In this document: piece after piece, positions 46,637 through 57,518 of the stretch
Layout of the letters: each line of letters opens with the position of its first letter
Position numbering within the stretch: the stretch's first letter is position 1
Source: Natronoflexus pectinivorans
Lineage (GTDB): Bacteria > Bacteroidota > Bacteroidia > Bacteroidales > Marinilabiliaceae
Length of the DNA stretch: 64,000 nucleotides
Direction of reading: 5' to 3'
NCBI RefSeq assembly: GCF_004345615.1
Contig: NZ_SLWK01000010.1
Coordinates: 62,001-126,000 of the forward strand
Notes under the pieces: model-generated
The model's input: the letters and a program-made list of their open reading frames with translations, nothing else
What the model was told of the DNA's origin: nothing
Databases searched by the model: none
Program-made: the position numbers and the translations under genes

Positions 46637-47797
46637 ATGAGCATTCACCGGATTAATTTGCTCTTACTGTCAGCCATCTGTTTGCTTTTTATAAAAGCAA
46701 ACATCAATGCTCAACTACACAACACCGCAAAGGAAGATTCTCTCTATCATCAAAACTGCCTAATACAATTTGGTGAAAAACTTTTGAATTATCTCACTTT
46801 TGAGAACGAAAAATATGTACTGGTGATTTATCCATCGGGCGGATATTCCCAAAGAACAGGACTTGAAGCAGGCATCATGCCGGTCATCAGCTGGATGGAT
46901 GCCAATAGTATACATCAACATCAAACGAGGATAAACACACTATCGGCATCTTTGCAGGTATCCACAAAAAAAATGTTTGAAATTAAGAGTGATTTGGAGT
47001 GGTTTATATCTGAAAACTGGCAAATGCATTCAAAATTTAGCTATTTGAGTCTTAATGACAGATATTGGGATGCACATTCTAATGAATCCTTTTTCGAGAA
47101 CATAGAATTCAAATTGCGCAGGATAAACTGGGAAGCTCAAATTCACAGACAATTACCCCGGCATCTTCATGCCGGGATAATTACTTCCATATTAAACCAG
47201 AACAACAACTGGCAAACAGAATTTCCGCAGGTAAGCGGACTGAAAGGAGGTTTCATCGCAGGCACAGGTCCGTCATTTCTTTTTGATTCGCGTAACCATG
47301 TGTTGTTTCCCCGGCAAGGGTGGTTCATAACCACATCCGGAATATTTCATCATCAGATGTTAGGCTCCGATTTTGATTTCAATAAATGGTTAACAGATGT
47401 GAGGTACTATGCAAATAGAGGTAAATCAACTTTCGCATTTCAATATTTTACTGAATACGTGACAGGAGATGTCCCGTTTTTTTCACTTCCCAATCTTGGA
47501 GGCACCGATCGGTTGCGTGGCACAGGCCACTCACGCAGGATTATCGACAACAGCATTCAATTTATTCGTGCAGAATTCAGAACCCCACTATGGTGGCGAT
47601 TTGGCTTTGTTGCTTTTGCAGAAGCAGGCGTTGCCGGTAATGCATTCAGGGTTGATTTAGAAGATGCTATAACCTCCTTCGGTGGTGGATTAAGATTCAG
47701 AATTTTACCTGACGAACCCCTTAACATTCGATTTGATGTTGGATTTTCATCGGATGGACATAATGGGATGTACATTTCGTTGAAGGAGGCTTTTTAG
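46637..47797 (+). CDS. outer membrane beta-barrel protein, BamA/D15 surface-antigen type
   Basis: The frame opens at 46556, but the ATG at 46637 gives a good signal peptide ([26 protein letters not shown]), about 386 residues. The C-terminal half fits the bacterial surface antigen barrel: [19 protein letters not shown] resembles the conserved loop-6 region (R-G-tripeptide), and the end [10 protein letters not shown] has a terminal Phe as in BAM-dependent barrels. It lacks POTRA domains, so it is not BamA itself but a small barrel of the same superfamily (compare lipase- or patatin-linked barrels). Confidence 0.8.
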   Translation: MSIHRINLLLLSAICLLFIKANINAQLHNTAKEDSLYHQNCLIQFGEKLLNYLTFENEKYVLVIYPSGGYSQRTGLEAGIMPVISWMDANSIHQHQTRINTLSASLQVSTKKMFEIKSDLEWFISENWQMHSKFSYLSLNDRYWDAHSNESFFENIEFKLRRINWEAQIHRQLPRHLHAGIITSILNQNNNWQTEFPQVSGLKGGFIAGTGPSFLFDSRNHVLFPRQGWFITTSGIFHHQMLGSDFDFNKWLTDVRYYANRGKSTFAFQYFTEYVTGDVPFFSLPNLGGTDRLRGTGHSRRIIDNSIQFIRAEFRTPLWWRFGFVAFAEAGVAGNAFRVDLEDAITSFGGGLRFRILPDEPLNIRFDVGFSSDGHNGMYISLKEAF

Positions 47798-47881
47798 CCT
47801 TAAATTACACTCTTGCCATGAGATGAAAGCGGAGATATCAAATTGTAAAATTTACAGATTAGGATATGCTGCTCCACACAA

Positions 47882-47913
47882 AAAAGCGTGAAAGTTAAAA
47901 CTTTCACGCTTTT
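47882..47913. terminator. bidirectional terminator between the barrel gene and dps
   Basis: Perfect 14-bp stem (47882-47895 with 47900-47913) with a TAAA loop, A-rich on the left and T-rich on the right. Confidence 0.88.
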
Positions 47914-47936
47914 AAATTATGTTGGAATTTACAACA

Positions 47937-48413
47937 CTATTTTAAAGAAGATGCCAACATCCAAACAACTTTTTCCTGTTGAGTAATGTAGTCGGTTAAA
48001 AGAGTCAGAGTTCCTTCATCACCCGCTTCTTCGGCCAATGGTAATATGGCTCTTTCAAGTTTGATCAAAGTGGAAAGATTCTCTAATGTAGCCTCGGTAG
48101 TTGCAACACCATCACTTAAATCTTTAGCCTCTTTAATAGAGCTTACCTTTAAATAATCGGTAAAAGTATGGTATGGAGTCACTCCCAAAGTAAGAATACG
48201 CTCAGCGATTTCATCAACTTTCATCACGGCGTCGTCGTACAATTCTTCAAATTTAGCGTGTAGCTCAAAGAATTTTTCACCCTTAATATTCCAGTGAAAA
48301 CCCCTCAGGTTTTGATAAAACATCTGGTAGTTAGCCAATAGTTCATTAAGTTTTTCGCCCAATTGAGTTGCTTCGTTTGCTTTTAATCCTAAAAGTTCAC
48401 TTATTTTTTTCAT
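47937..48413 (-). CDS. dps: Dps family ferritin-like DNA-protection protein
   Basis: The 158-residue protein has the ferritin-like four-helix bundle with the intersubunit iron site NLRGFHWNIKGEKFFELHAKFEELYDDAVMKVDEIAERI (His, His, Asp, Glu). It forms dodecamers that store iron using hydrogen peroxide and protect DNA. Together with KatG it belongs to the oxidative-stress response. It is transcribed alone. Confidence 0.94.
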   Translation of the reverse strand: MKKISELLGLKANEATQLGEKLNELLANYQMFYQNLRGFHWNIKGEKFFELHAKFEELYDDAVMKVDEIAERILTLGVTPYHTFTDYLKVSSIKEAKDLSDGVATTEATLENLSTLIKLERAILPLAEEAGDEGTLTLLTDYITQQEKVVWMLASSLK

Positions 48414-49282
48414 GATGATTCAACATTTTGTTTGACTTGTTCCGCATGTAGAACCAAATCTTGTTTTATAATTGACGCACATGCACGTCTGTGGATTTTT
48501 TGTTACTCTCTACTTCAAAATTAGAACTTTTGAAGGGGATTATCAAATAAGCTTCATTTATATACCATACCGTTTAACTATAATTAACGGGGGAAAGGAA
48601 GTCGGGAGAGTTTATAAGTTGGATGGTGAACAGGAGACAGGAAATCGCAGACCGGAAATCGGAAGCGAAGTGAAGTGCAACCTAGTTCCCGTGAAATGGA
48701 ATGTAGTGAATGGAATTCCGTACTACGGAATAAATGAGATGCCGCCGTAGGTGGCAGATGTTGATAGACCAGAATTCGAAGTGTAACGGAATCCCGCAAG
48801 GCGGGATAAACCACATAAGGCACATAAGGTTTTAACCATAATGTGCACAAAGCTTTGCACTATGTTCACAAAGGCCAAAATGCTATCAGAAAAAACATAG
48901 TAAACTTCGTGATTCCTTCGTGAATTTTGTGGTTAAATCTTTTTAAAAAAGAGGATTCCATTATCGTGAAGCCTATAATTTAAACACTCTAACAATATTC
49001 TCAGCGCCTTTGCGCCTCTGCGTTTAAATCTAAGCCACATAAGGCACATAAAGTTGTAATCACAAAGAAGACACAGAGGGCACTATGAATTCTATGTGAA
49101 TCTCGGAATTAGGGTTTACCAATCAAGGCTTAATGTTTTCACAAAGAAATTTGAGCACGTTGAATTTTAAACTACAATCTTTATCAAGATTAGATTTCAC
49201 CTTTCAAAAATGCATCAATGAATTGACAGTCATTCTGTTTTGCATTATATTAGTGGATGTGGCATATAAAAAACGATAGAAG
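48414..49282. other. 869-bp gene-free stretch rich in short repeats
   Basis: No real gene is visible. Palindromic words include ATTCCGTA-C-TACGGAAT (48715-48731) and ATCCCGC-AAG-GCGGGAT (48791-48807). Word-like phrases such as GCGCCTTTGCGCC and GTGGTTAAATC, of the kind often found between genes in Bacteroidota, follow. ORFs on either strand are composed of these repeats. Confidence 0.6.
48811..49059 (+). repeat. direct repeat pair CCACATAAGGCACATAA
   Basis: A 25-base unit at 48811-48835 and again at 49035-49059, identical at 23 of 25 positions, in the gene-free stretch between dps and the radical SAM gene. Confidence 0.7.
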
Positions 49283-50347
49283 ATGAGATGTAGAAGCAAT
49301 TTAGACAGGAGGAATTTTGTAAGGCTAGCAGGAATGGGGTTGGGTTCACTGATGTTGATGCCGGCTGACATTTATGGAAGAGTTAGTTCTATGAACAAAA
49401 ACGACGCAACGAGTGGAGCCACCGTAAAATTCTCTCCCCCATACGTTGATTTGCATAGAAAAGGCGAATTGCGAAAGCGTGTGGCCATTCTCAACCAAAT
49501 GATGCGTCGCTGTACCCTTTGTCCGCGGGAGTGCGAAACAGAACGTTTCAGAGGCCGAAGAGGTGATTGCAATGCCAACTCTAATCTCGAGATATCCTCA
49601 GTAACACCTCACTTTGGAGAAGAAAGAGAACTGGTTGGTCAGAATGGTTCCGGAACCATTTTCTTTACCAACTGCTCTTTGTTATGTGTTTTTTGTATTA
49701 ATTACGATATCAGTCAAAAAGGGCGTGGCCGTCGCCAATCTATCGAATTTCTTGCAAATTCCATGTTGAGACTACAAGAAATGGGCTGCCATAATGTAAA
49801 CCTTGTTACCCCATCGCACTATGTTCCACATATAGTTGAAGCGGTTGATATAGCAGCAGGTAAAGGTTTACGCTTGCCAATAGTTTACAACACTTGCGGA
49901 TGGGAAAAACTTGAAGTTCTGCGGCTACTGAATGGCATCGTAGATATTTATCTGGCCGATTTTAAATATTTTGATTCTAAGGCTGCTAACAGGTTTTCAC
50001 CCGGTGCTGTTTGTTATCCGGAAACAACCCAAAAAGCCTTTTTGGAGATGCAAAGACAAACCGGAGTTGCCAAGCCCGATCCAGCCACAGGCCTTATGCA
50101 CAGAGGACTGATGGTAAGACATTTAGTGATGCCGAATAATGCTGCGCATACAGATAAAGTATTACATTGGATTGGAGAGAATCTGCCAAAAGAGACATAC
50201 ATCAACCTGATGTCACAATACACCCCGGTTTTTAAGGCCAATCAATTTCCAGAAATCAGCAGAAGAATAACAAGAGAAGAGTACAACGAGGCAATTGCCG
50301 CAGCTCAAAGAGCAGGTTTAACCAATGTGGTTTTGCAAGGAGGTTGA
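49283..50347 (+). CDS. radical SAM protein, PflX-like, with a Tat-like N-terminal leader
   Basis: The 354-residue protein has the radical SAM Cys triad in NCSLLCVFCINYDIS (CxxxCxxC, about residue 130) and an N-terminal Cys group CTLCPRECETERFRGRRGDC, typical of the COG1313 PflA-related family. It may activate a glycyl radical enzyme or perform a related radical reaction. The first 33 residues read DRRNFVRLAGMGLGSLMLMP, like a twin-arginine signal, which is unusual for a radical SAM enzyme needing cytoplasmic reductant. A start at the later Met (MNKNDATSG, about residue 37) would yield a cytosolic protein. No glycyl radical enzyme gene is nearby. Confidence 0.82.
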   Translation: MRCRSNLDRRNFVRLAGMGLGSLMLMPADIYGRVSSMNKNDATSGATVKFSPPYVDLHRKGELRKRVAILNQMMRRCTLCPRECETERFRGRRGDCNANSNLEISSVTPHFGEERELVGQNGSGTIFFTNCSLLCVFCINYDISQKGRGRRQSIEFLANSMLRLQEMGCHNVNLVTPSHYVPHIVEAVDIAAGKGLRLPIVYNTCGWEKLEVLRLLNGIVDIYLADFKYFDSKAANRFSPGAVCYPETTQKAFLEMQRQTGVAKPDPATGLMHRGLMVRHLVMPNNAAHTDKVLHWIGENLPKETYINLMSQYTPVFKANQFPEISRRITREEYNEAIAAAQRAGLTNVVLQGG

Positions 50348-50372
50348 GTTTTATTTATGCAGGGATAATGAC

Positions 50373-50456
50373 AACAAAGGTCGCTAAGAATATGTAGAAT
50401 GGAATCAAAGACTTAAAGTCTATGCAACCAGTTTCTACGTTTTAGCAACCTTTGTT
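50373..50456. repeat. long imperfect inverted repeat between convergent genes
   Basis: AACAAAGGTCGCTAA (50373-50387) pairs with TTAGCAACCTTTGTT (50442-50456) at 14 of 15 positions around a 54-base centre that itself contains AGACTTAAAGTCT. It may act as a terminator for one or both genes, but no T tract is clear. Confidence 0.55.
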
Positions 50457-50495
50457 ATAAAACGGTTCTCATTAAATAAGAATTACAGAACACAA

Positions 50496-52760
50496 TTAAG
50501 CATTCTGTAGTTTTATCAGATTAAGTGCAGATCCGGCTCTGAACCATTCAATCTGCTGCTGATTGTAAGTGTGAACAGCCTTAATAAAATCCTTTGAACC
50601 ATCAGCATGAAGCAATTCAATGGTAACAGGTATATCGGGAGCAAACGATTCCAAATCAATCAGACTGATTACATCATCTTCCTGAATTTTGTCATAATCG
50701 GCTTCATTTTCAAAAGTCAGTGCCAACATTCCCTGCTTTTTCAGGTTGGTTTCGTGTATCCGGGCAAAACTCTTTACCAAAACAACACGCACACCTAAGT
50801 GACGGGGTTCCATGGCCGCATGCTCACGCGAAGAGCCTTCGCCATAGTTATGATCACCTACCACGATGCTTCCGATTCCGTTGGCTTTATAATCTCTTTG
50901 TACCTGAGGGACTACTCCATACTCTCCGGTTAGCTGATTTTTTACACTATCCGATTTATCGTTAAAATAGTTAATGGCACCTGTCAACATATTATTAGAG
51001 ATGTTGTCGAGGTGTCCACGGAAACGCAACCAGGGGCCTGCCATTGATATATGGTCCGTAGTACATTTTCCTTTGGCCTTTATGAGAAGTTTTAGTCCTG
51101 TTATGTTGTTCCCGTCCCATGGTTCGAACGGACTCAAAAGTTGTAATCTTTCTGATTTTGGATCCACTACCACTTCAATGCTGCTGCCATCTTTGGCAGG
51201 AGCCTGGTAACCTGCATCCTTCACATCAAAGCCCTTTGGCGGCATTTGGATCCCTGCTGGTTCATCCAATTTAACTTGCTCTCCATTTTCATTTACCAAG
51301 GTATCGGTGATGGGGTTAAACGTTAAATCCCCAGCAATGGCAAAGGCTGTCACTATTTCCGGTGAGGCCACAAAAGCATGTGTATTTGGGTTGCCATCAT
51401 TTCGTTTGGCAAAGTTTCGGTTGAATGAGGTGATGATAGAATTAGCACGGTTTGGGTCGTTGGTATGACGAGCCCATTGGCCAATACATGGCCCACAGGC
51501 ATTTGCCAGAACTACGCCTCCAATTTTGTCAAAGTCGTTTAAGAATCCATCTCTTTCTACTGTATATCTGACCTTTTCCGAACCGGGAGTAATGGTAAAT
51601 TCGGCTTTTGTCTTAAGTTTTTTATCAACTGCCTGGCGAGCAACAGAGGCAGCTCGTGAAATATCTTCATAGGAAGAGTTGGTACAAGAACCAATTAATC
51701 CTACTTCTAATTCTTTTGGCCAGTTATTTTTCTTTACCTCTTCTGCAAACTGAGAAAGAGGAGTCGCTCTATCGGGCGTAAAAGGGCCGTTGATATGAGG
51801 CTCCAGTTCAGAAAGATTGATTTCGATCACCTGATCAAAATATTTCTCAGGATTGGCATACACCTCATCATCACCAGTAAGATGTTCCTTCACCTGGTTG
51901 GCTAGTTCTGCAACATCGGCACGTTCAGTTCCTATAAGATATTCGGCCATGCTCTCATCGTACCCAAAAGTGGATGTGGTTGCACCAATTTCAGCACCCA
52001 TATTACAAATGGTTCCTTTTCCTGTGGCAGACAGACTTTTAGCACCTTCACCAAAATACTCAAGAATACATCCGGTACCACCTTTAACAGTTAAAATTCC
52101 AGCCACTTTCAGTATTACATCTTTGGCAGAGGTCCAACCGTTTAATTTCCCGGTTAGTTTAACCCCTATTAATTTCGGGAACTTTAGTTCCCAGGGCATT
52201 CCGGCCATTACATCAACAGCATCGGCGCCACCAACTCCAATGGCAACCATTCCCAATCCACCGGCATTCACGGTATGGGAATCGGTTCCTATCATCATCC
52301 CACCGGGAAATGCATAGTTTTCCAAAACTACCTGGTGAATGATACCAGCACCCGGCTTCCAGAAACCAATGCCATACTTATTGGATACCGACGAAAGGAA
52401 ATCAAACACCTCCTTATTCATATTTAACGCACCTTTTAAGTCCGCTAAAGCACCATCTTTGGCCAAAATAAGGTGGTCGCAATGAACAGTAGAAGGAACA
52501 GCCGCCTTATCTCTTCCTGCTTGCATAAATTGCAACAAAGCCATTTGAGCTGTTGCATCCTGCATCGCTACACGGTCTGGAGCAAAGTCCACGTAAGACT
52601 TACCACGCTCGAAAGCACTCTCAGGCATTTCGCCGGAAAGATGCGTATAGAGAATCTTTTCAGTTAAAGTAAGCGGTCTGTTCAGGAGCTTTCTGGTCTC
52701 CTCAACTTTTTTTTCGTAACGGGCGTACACCCCTCGAATCATATCAATGTCAAAAGCCAT
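50496..52760 (-). CDS. acnA: aconitate hydratase
   Basis: The 754-residue protein matches the mitochondrial-type aconitase found in Bacteroidota. Conserved elements are STVHCDHLI (substrate/active-site His), [16 protein letters not shown], the iron-sulfur Cys residues in [10 protein letters not shown] and [13 protein letters not shown], and the swivelling C-terminal domain with [22 protein letters not shown]. It isomerises citrate to isocitrate in the TCA cycle. The [4Fe-4S] cluster is oxygen-sensitive. Transcribed alone. Confidence 0.96.
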   Translation of the reverse strand: MAFDIDMIRGVYARYEKKVEETRKLLNRPLTLTEKILYTHLSGEMPESAFERGKSYVDFAPDRVAMQDATAQMALLQFMQAGRDKAAVPSTVHCDHLILAKDGALADLKGALNMNKEVFDFLSSVSNKYGIGFWKPGAGIIHQVVLENYAFPGGMMIGTDSHTVNAGGLGMVAIGVGGADAVDVMAGMPWELKFPKLIGVKLTGKLNGWTSAKDVILKVAGILTVKGGTGCILEYFGEGAKSLSATGKGTICNMGAEIGATTSTFGYDESMAEYLIGTERADVAELANQVKEHLTGDDEVYANPEKYFDQVIEINLSELEPHINGPFTPDRATPLSQFAEEVKKNNWPKELEVGLIGSCTNSSYEDISRAASVARQAVDKKLKTKAEFTITPGSEKVRYTVERDGFLNDFDKIGGVVLANACGPCIGQWARHTNDPNRANSIITSFNRNFAKRNDGNPNTHAFVASPEIVTAFAIAGDLTFNPITDTLVNENGEQVKLDEPAGIQMPPKGFDVKDAGYQAPAKDGSSIEVVVDPKSERLQLLSPFEPWDGNNITGLKLLIKAKGKCTTDHISMAGPWLRFRGHLDNISNNMLTGAINYFNDKSDSVKNQLTGEYGVVPQVQRDYKANGIGSIVVGDHNYGEGSSREHAAMEPRHLGVRVVLVKSFARIHETNLKKQGMLALTFENEADYDKIQEDDVISLIDLESFAPDIPVTIELLHADGSKDFIKAVHTYNQQQIEWFRAGSALNLIKLQNA

Positions 52761-53052
52761 AATAAAAAAGTGATTTTTGTCAGTTCAAAGTTTGTTGCTC
52801 AAAAATAAGCAAAATAATCCAGCTACAGAATAACAACCCATCTGATTACATTGTTTACTAAGTTCTATGCTTTATTACATTCACTATTTAACAATACGGG
52901 CAATCCAGACACTATTGAGCTCTAAAATAGTGAATTATAAACAACAAACATGGCTTACGTGTTGAATCCAGTCCTTATCTGTCATGAAAATGATGATATT
53001 CTCTTGAGAATTCGGTTATCATTTTGTAATTTTAAAATAGAGTCAGGGAAAT

Positions 53053-53514
53053 ATGAAACTACATTACAATCTGGACAAGAGTTTTGGGCCGGCAGGTGCT
53101 GTTGCCGGTTACTTTTTAATTGCTGTAGGAGTTGCTACCATATATCAATCTTTTTCGGGAGCAATACTTATTGTATTGGGGAGTTTCATGGCGTTTTCCA
53201 ACACCGGAGCCTCCATTGACATTGATAACTTTAAGATAAGATTCTCCAACAACTTATTCGGCTTTATCAGGTTGGGCAACTGGCAATATGTAAGTCCAAA
53301 AATGAAGATTGGCCTCTCAAATACAAAACTAACGTATAGAGTTTATAGCATGAGCAACCGATCTATAGATGTAAAGAATTCTGACTACCGAATATATCTC
53401 TACAATGAAGACAATAAAAAAGGCCAAGCCATATGCAGGTTCAAGGAAAAAGAGGATGCCGAAGAAGAGTTAATTAAATTGAGTGACCTCTTAGGACTCG
53501 AAGTAAAGGATTAG
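53053..53514 (+). CDS. hypothetical protein with two N-terminal membrane helices
   Basis: The 153-residue protein has two helices (GPAGAVAGYFLIAVGVATIYQ and GAILIVLGSFMAFSN) with a short loop. It then has a soluble beta-rich domain of about 100 residues (SIDIDNFKIRFSNNLFGFIRLGNWQYV) that may be PH-like. I do not recognise the family. It has no close neighbours on its strand. The alternative reading frame starting at 52950 shows no coding sign. Confidence 0.65.
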   Translation: MKLHYNLDKSFGPAGAVAGYFLIAVGVATIYQSFSGAILIVLGSFMAFSNTGASIDIDNFKIRFSNNLFGFIRLGNWQYVSPKMKIGLSNTKLTYRVYSMSNRSIDVKNSDYRIYLYNEDNKKGQAICRFKEKEDAEEELIKLSDLLGLEVKD

Positions 53515-53587
53515 AAAAAATAAAGGAAAAAGAGCATATAAGCATTCTTAAATAATTACATCCCGGAAGTTTTACAACTCATTTAAA

Positions 53588-53632
53588 AATACGAGAAGGC
53601 AGAATCCCAATTGAATACTGCCTTCTCGTATT
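53588..53632. terminator. bidirectional terminator
   Basis: AATACGAGAAGGCAG (53588-53602) pairs perfectly with CTGCCTTCTCGTATT (53618-53632), giving a 15-bp stem and 15-base loop, between the converging hypothetical gene and barrel gene. Confidence 0.82.
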
Positions 53633-53649
53633 GAAATTTTATGTAGATT

Positions 53650-54330
53650 TTAGAATGAGTAACTCAATCCTAACTGAAGAACGTTGTTCTTCATTTTAAA
53701 GGCGTCTCCATCAAAATCACTAATATCCATCAATCCAAAATTATACCTTGCAAAGAAACCCAAACCAAAATCGAGTTTATAACCGGCACCAATGCCAAAA
53801 CTCAAATCCAATCCTTTAATTTCATCTTTTATATCTTCTGATTCAGACTCAGTAAATCCCATAACTGAGACTTCATACTCATATTTCGCAGAGAGTAATA
53901 AGCTTATCTGGGGCCCGGCCTGGATATAAAATCCTTCAGATACGTAATAATTAAACATCAACGGAATGTCAAGATAGTCAAGTTTCATTGTTACATCAGC
54001 TTCCATCCCAAAAAAGTCATCGAAGAAATCATCAAAGAAGTCATCGAAATCATCATCAAAATCATCATCAAAAAAGGATTCTGATGCCTTTGCTCCCTTC
54101 ATGGAGTATATAAGGCCGGGTTGAAAAGAAAGCCGCTCAGTTAAGAACATCTCTCCATAGACACCGATAAACAAGCCGGTTCTCGAGTCCATATCAAAGT
54201 CATCATCATCAGAAGAGACGTTTGCAATATTAACTCCGGCTGTGGCACCAAAATTCATCTGTGCAAAAGAAGTCATTGCACCAGCCAACAAAAATGTGGT
54301 GGCTATAAAAACCAAAAGCACTTTTTTCAT
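53650..54330 (-). CDS. outer membrane beta-barrel protein (porin-like) with an Asp/Phe repeat
   Basis: The 226-residue protein has a signal peptide (MKKVLLVFIATTFLLAGAMTSFA) and the beta-barrel pattern of PF13568-type proteins (GVYGEMFLTERLSFQPGLIYSMKGAKA, then GFYIQAGPQISLLLSAKYEY, ending LQLGLSYSF with a terminal Phe). Between strands it carries an unusual acidic segment (about residues 88-112) of DDDF, DDDF, DDFF, DDFF, DDFF units, coded by near-repeats in 54001-54072. The rest is a normal small barrel. The repeat may lie in a surface loop; a metal- or calcium-binding role is speculation. Confidence 0.82.
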   Translation of the reverse strand: MKKVLLVFIATTFLLAGAMTSFAQMNFGATAGVNIANVSSDDDDFDMDSRTGLFIGVYGEMFLTERLSFQPGLIYSMKGAKASESFFDDDFDDDFDDFFDDFFDDFFGMEADVTMKLDYLDIPLMFNYYVSEGFYIQAGPQISLLLSAKYEYEVSVMGFTESESEDIKDEIKGLDLSFGIGAGYKLDFGLGFFARYNFGLMDISDFDGDAFKMKNNVLQLGLSYSF

Positions 54331-54390
54331 AATCTTAAGTATTAGTTAATAATAGTAAGTACAAATTCGTAACTATTGCCAATAAAAGCA

Positions 54391-54420
54391 AAAAAAGAGG
54401 GATAATTAAATTATCCCTCT
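54391..54420 (-). terminator. terminator of gap
   Basis: AGAGGGATAA (54396-54405) pairs with TTATCCCTCT (54411-54420). On the minus strand it is followed by a run of T (54395-54391). It lies 25 bases after the gap stop. Confidence 0.85.
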
Positions 54421-54444
54421 CTTAAATATGTTAAAATCTTATTA

Positions 54445-55470
<1,026 letters not shown>

Positions 55471-55539
55471 TTAAGTGATTATTATACAGTAAAAAAAGAA
55501 TTGCAATAACAGGTAAAGTGATTTTTCTCATTAGCGGTA

Positions 55540-55570
55540 CAAAAATATAAAATGATTACTAAACATTCAA
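55540..55570 (-). promoter_or_regulatory. promoter of gap
   Basis: On the minus strand TTG (55570-55568) is followed after 20 bases by TATTTTTG (55547-55540), matching TTTG-N19-21-TAnnTTTG. The leader to the ATG would be about 75 bases. Confidence 0.75.
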
Positions 55571-55660
55571 GCAATCACCTCCCTGATTCTCTGTGTGAAA
55601 TGTGAAATGAAGTTAAATTGAAGAATTATTTCTCTAAAACAAAACAATACTGCATGATAC

Positions 55661-55688
55661 AAAAAAAGGAAATCCATGATTTCCTTTT
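55661..55688 (-). terminator. terminator of the 42-residue lipoprotein gene
   Basis: AAAAGGAAATC (55664-55674) pairs with GATTTCCTTTT (55678-55688), loop CAT. On the minus strand it continues with T-rich sequence, 105 bases after the small gene's stop. Confidence 0.75.
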
Positions 55689-55793
55689 GCTCAAAGAATA
55701 ACTTCGTCATTCTTTAATCCCGTATACAAACTCCTCTCAGGTTATTATGTAATAAAACCTACGTGATGTTGATATTTACAAATTACGTAAAAA

Positions 55794-55922
55794 TCAGGCC
55801 TTAGCGGGAACTTCTGTTTCAATTACCTGGCCATAAGCAGGACAATCCCAACTACTTCTGCACGATGAGAAAGCAAGGGCAACCAGCAACAGAACAACAG
55901 CAACAGATGCAATTTTCTTCAT
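55794..55922 (-). CDS. very small lipoprotein (42 aa)
   Basis: MKKIASVAVVLLLVALAF is followed by SSC, a clear lipobox with Cys at residue 21. The mature 22-residue part, CRSSWDCPAYGQVIETEVP, has a second Cys at residue 27 and a C-P-A-Y-G motif. Basic residues, hydrophobic core and lipobox in order would be unlikely by chance, and a terminator follows. TTG-N20-TAATTTTA lies upstream as a near-match to the promoter consensus. Similar tiny lipoproteins with CPAY occur in Bacteroidales as far as I recall. Function unknown. The alternative is a chance ORF. Confidence 0.72.
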   Translation of the reverse strand: MKKIASVAVVLLLVALAFSSCRSSWDCPAYGQVIETEVPAKA

Positions 55923-56124
55923 AACTTAGTTTTTAATGGTATAAAATTAGTGTAAATGCTTTATTCAGACAATAAAAATCTTAAGTTTATTTTTGATTGG
56001 ATGATTCTATAACGTAAAACTAAGCACCTTGGTTACATTTTTTATAAAACAAAAATGGCTCCTTATTTGTATTAAATATTTGAAACCCTTTATTTGTCGA
56101 GTAAAAACTGTAGCAAGAAAAAAT

Positions 56125-57132
56125 ATGAAAACATTTTTAATAAACGTATTAACAGTTTCTCTTATTGTGTTGTTTATGAATGGATGTAAAATGAATCAAC
56201 CTGAACTTGTACTGAGCGGAGATGTGATTAACATGAATTCAGGAACTGTTTATTTACAAAGATTTGATGACAGAGTATTCAGAACCATCGATTCTGTTGA
56301 AATCATTGATGGTCGTTTCTCTTTTGAACCAGATATTGATTTACCCGAAATATATGGTCTTGCAACCGAGAAGGAAGGCCGTTCCTTTCTCCTTTTTCTT
56401 GAAAAAGGAGAAATTCATGTAACTCTCGACCCTGAGAGCAACCATCGTGAATCTAAAGTTGATGGCTCTTCCCTTCACGACCAGTTTGTTGCTTACAGAG
56501 AATTGGAAAATGTGAACATCCGTGAGTATATCAAAGAACACCCAAAATCACTGGTATCAGCTTATGCCTTATATCGGTTTTTCTCGTTCCGCTTAACTCC
56601 GGAGGAATTGAGAACCAACATTGACTTGCTGGATACTTCACTCCATGATACGCAGTATGTAAAAATAATGCAGCGCCTTTTAGGTATTTTTGAAGATGTG
56701 GCCATCGGTAAAAAAGCGCCAAATTTTTCGGCACAAAACCCCGAAGGCGAAGAAGTATTCCTATACGACAAATTGAATGGCAACTATCTGCTGGTAGAAT
56801 TTTGGGCTTCGTGGTGTGTATTTTGCAGGCGCGAAAATCCAAACCTGGTTAAGGCGCATGATTTGTTCCACGAAAAAGGATTCGATATACTGGGTGTTTC
56901 TCTTGACAGAGATTTCGATGCCTGGGTAAATGCCATTGAAGATGACCATCTGAAATGGACAAATATTTCGGATTTAAAATTCTGGGCTAGCGAACCTGCT
57001 GCACTTTTTGGGGTAAGAGCGCTGCCTTCCAACTTCCTGCTTGACCCCGAAGGCAACATCATTGCTCAAAATTTGAAAGGTGAAGAGTTGTTTGTTTTTC
57101 TGGGAGATGTGTTGGCTGTTGAAATCAATTAA
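56125..57132 (+). CDS. thioredoxin-fold lipoprotein (DUF4369 + TlpA/AhpC-like)
   Basis: The frame opens at 56029, but the ATG at 56125 gives a lipoprotein signal (MKTFLINVLTVSLIVLFMNGC), 335 residues. A DUF4369 domain (SGDVINMNSGTVYLQRFDDRVF) fills about residues 28-120. A helical linker precedes the redoxin domain from about residue 200, with active-site FWASWCVFCRRENPNL (WCVFC) and cis-Pro in LPSNFLLDPEG. It probably reduces disulfides in the periplasm, as do TlpA/ResA-like proteins in cytochrome maturation or stress. The gene stands alone. Confidence 0.86.
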   Translation: MKTFLINVLTVSLIVLFMNGCKMNQPELVLSGDVINMNSGTVYLQRFDDRVFRTIDSVEIIDGRFSFEPDIDLPEIYGLATEKEGRSFLLFLEKGEIHVTLDPESNHRESKVDGSSLHDQFVAYRELENVNIREYIKEHPKSLVSAYALYRFFSFRLTPEELRTNIDLLDTSLHDTQYVKIMQRLLGIFEDVAIGKKAPNFSAQNPEGEEVFLYDKLNGNYLLVEFWASWCVFCRRENPNLVKAHDLFHEKGFDILGVSLDRDFDAWVNAIEDDHLKWTNISDLKFWASEPAALFGVRALPSNFLLDPEGNIIAQNLKGEELFVFLGDVLAVEIN

Positions 57133-57518
57133 TCTGACTCTATATGCCTCTTTTCAAGTGTCTATAATTTGTATTTTAAGGTTCCCGAGTTCTCGGGAGA
57201 ACTCGCCAATCCAGTCATTGGTTTCGCCGATCTTCGATTCCTCTGTGTGAGAAAATCTTTGACTTCGTCGATCTGACGATTCTCATGGCTCGTTTCATCT
57301 GTTTTTTGTTTTGGGTTCATGGTTTATGGTTTTGAGTTGATTGTTCCGCTTCGCGGAATTCTACTCTCTTCGTGCACTTCATATATTCTAATTTGTTTTT
57401 AAGTAACCACATGGGACTCGGTTTCAGGAATATTCCTAAAAATTGTGAAAACTGTTTGTATTATCAATTGACATTCCGATTTTTGCAAAGTTTTTCTGAT
57501 TAAATATTTTTAGGATTA
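57133..57518. other. 386-bp gene-free stretch with palindromes
   Basis: Contains GAGTTCTC-GG-GAGAACTC (57187-57204), TTCCGC-TTC-GCGGAA (57344-57358) and a G/T-rich track (57301-57340) like those near 7.8 and 58.35 kb. CGGGAGAACTNGCC recurs at about 59170. A 51-codon ORF on the minus strand is built from these repeats and is not accepted as a gene. Confidence 0.6.

Noticed and set aside
48472-48850. ORFs of 88-92 codons in the dps/radical SAM spacer
   Set aside because: Composed of short palindromes and repeat phrases, no recognizable domain, no start context.
52950-53219. 89-codon ORF overlapping the two-helix membrane protein gene
   Set aside because: The frame beginning at 53053 encodes a coherent two-helix protein; the longer overlapping frame does not.
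57133-57518. 51-codon minus-strand ORF between the TlpA-like gene and tcdA
   Set aside because: It is built from the GAGTTCTC palindrome and other repeats; hydrophilic with no pattern.
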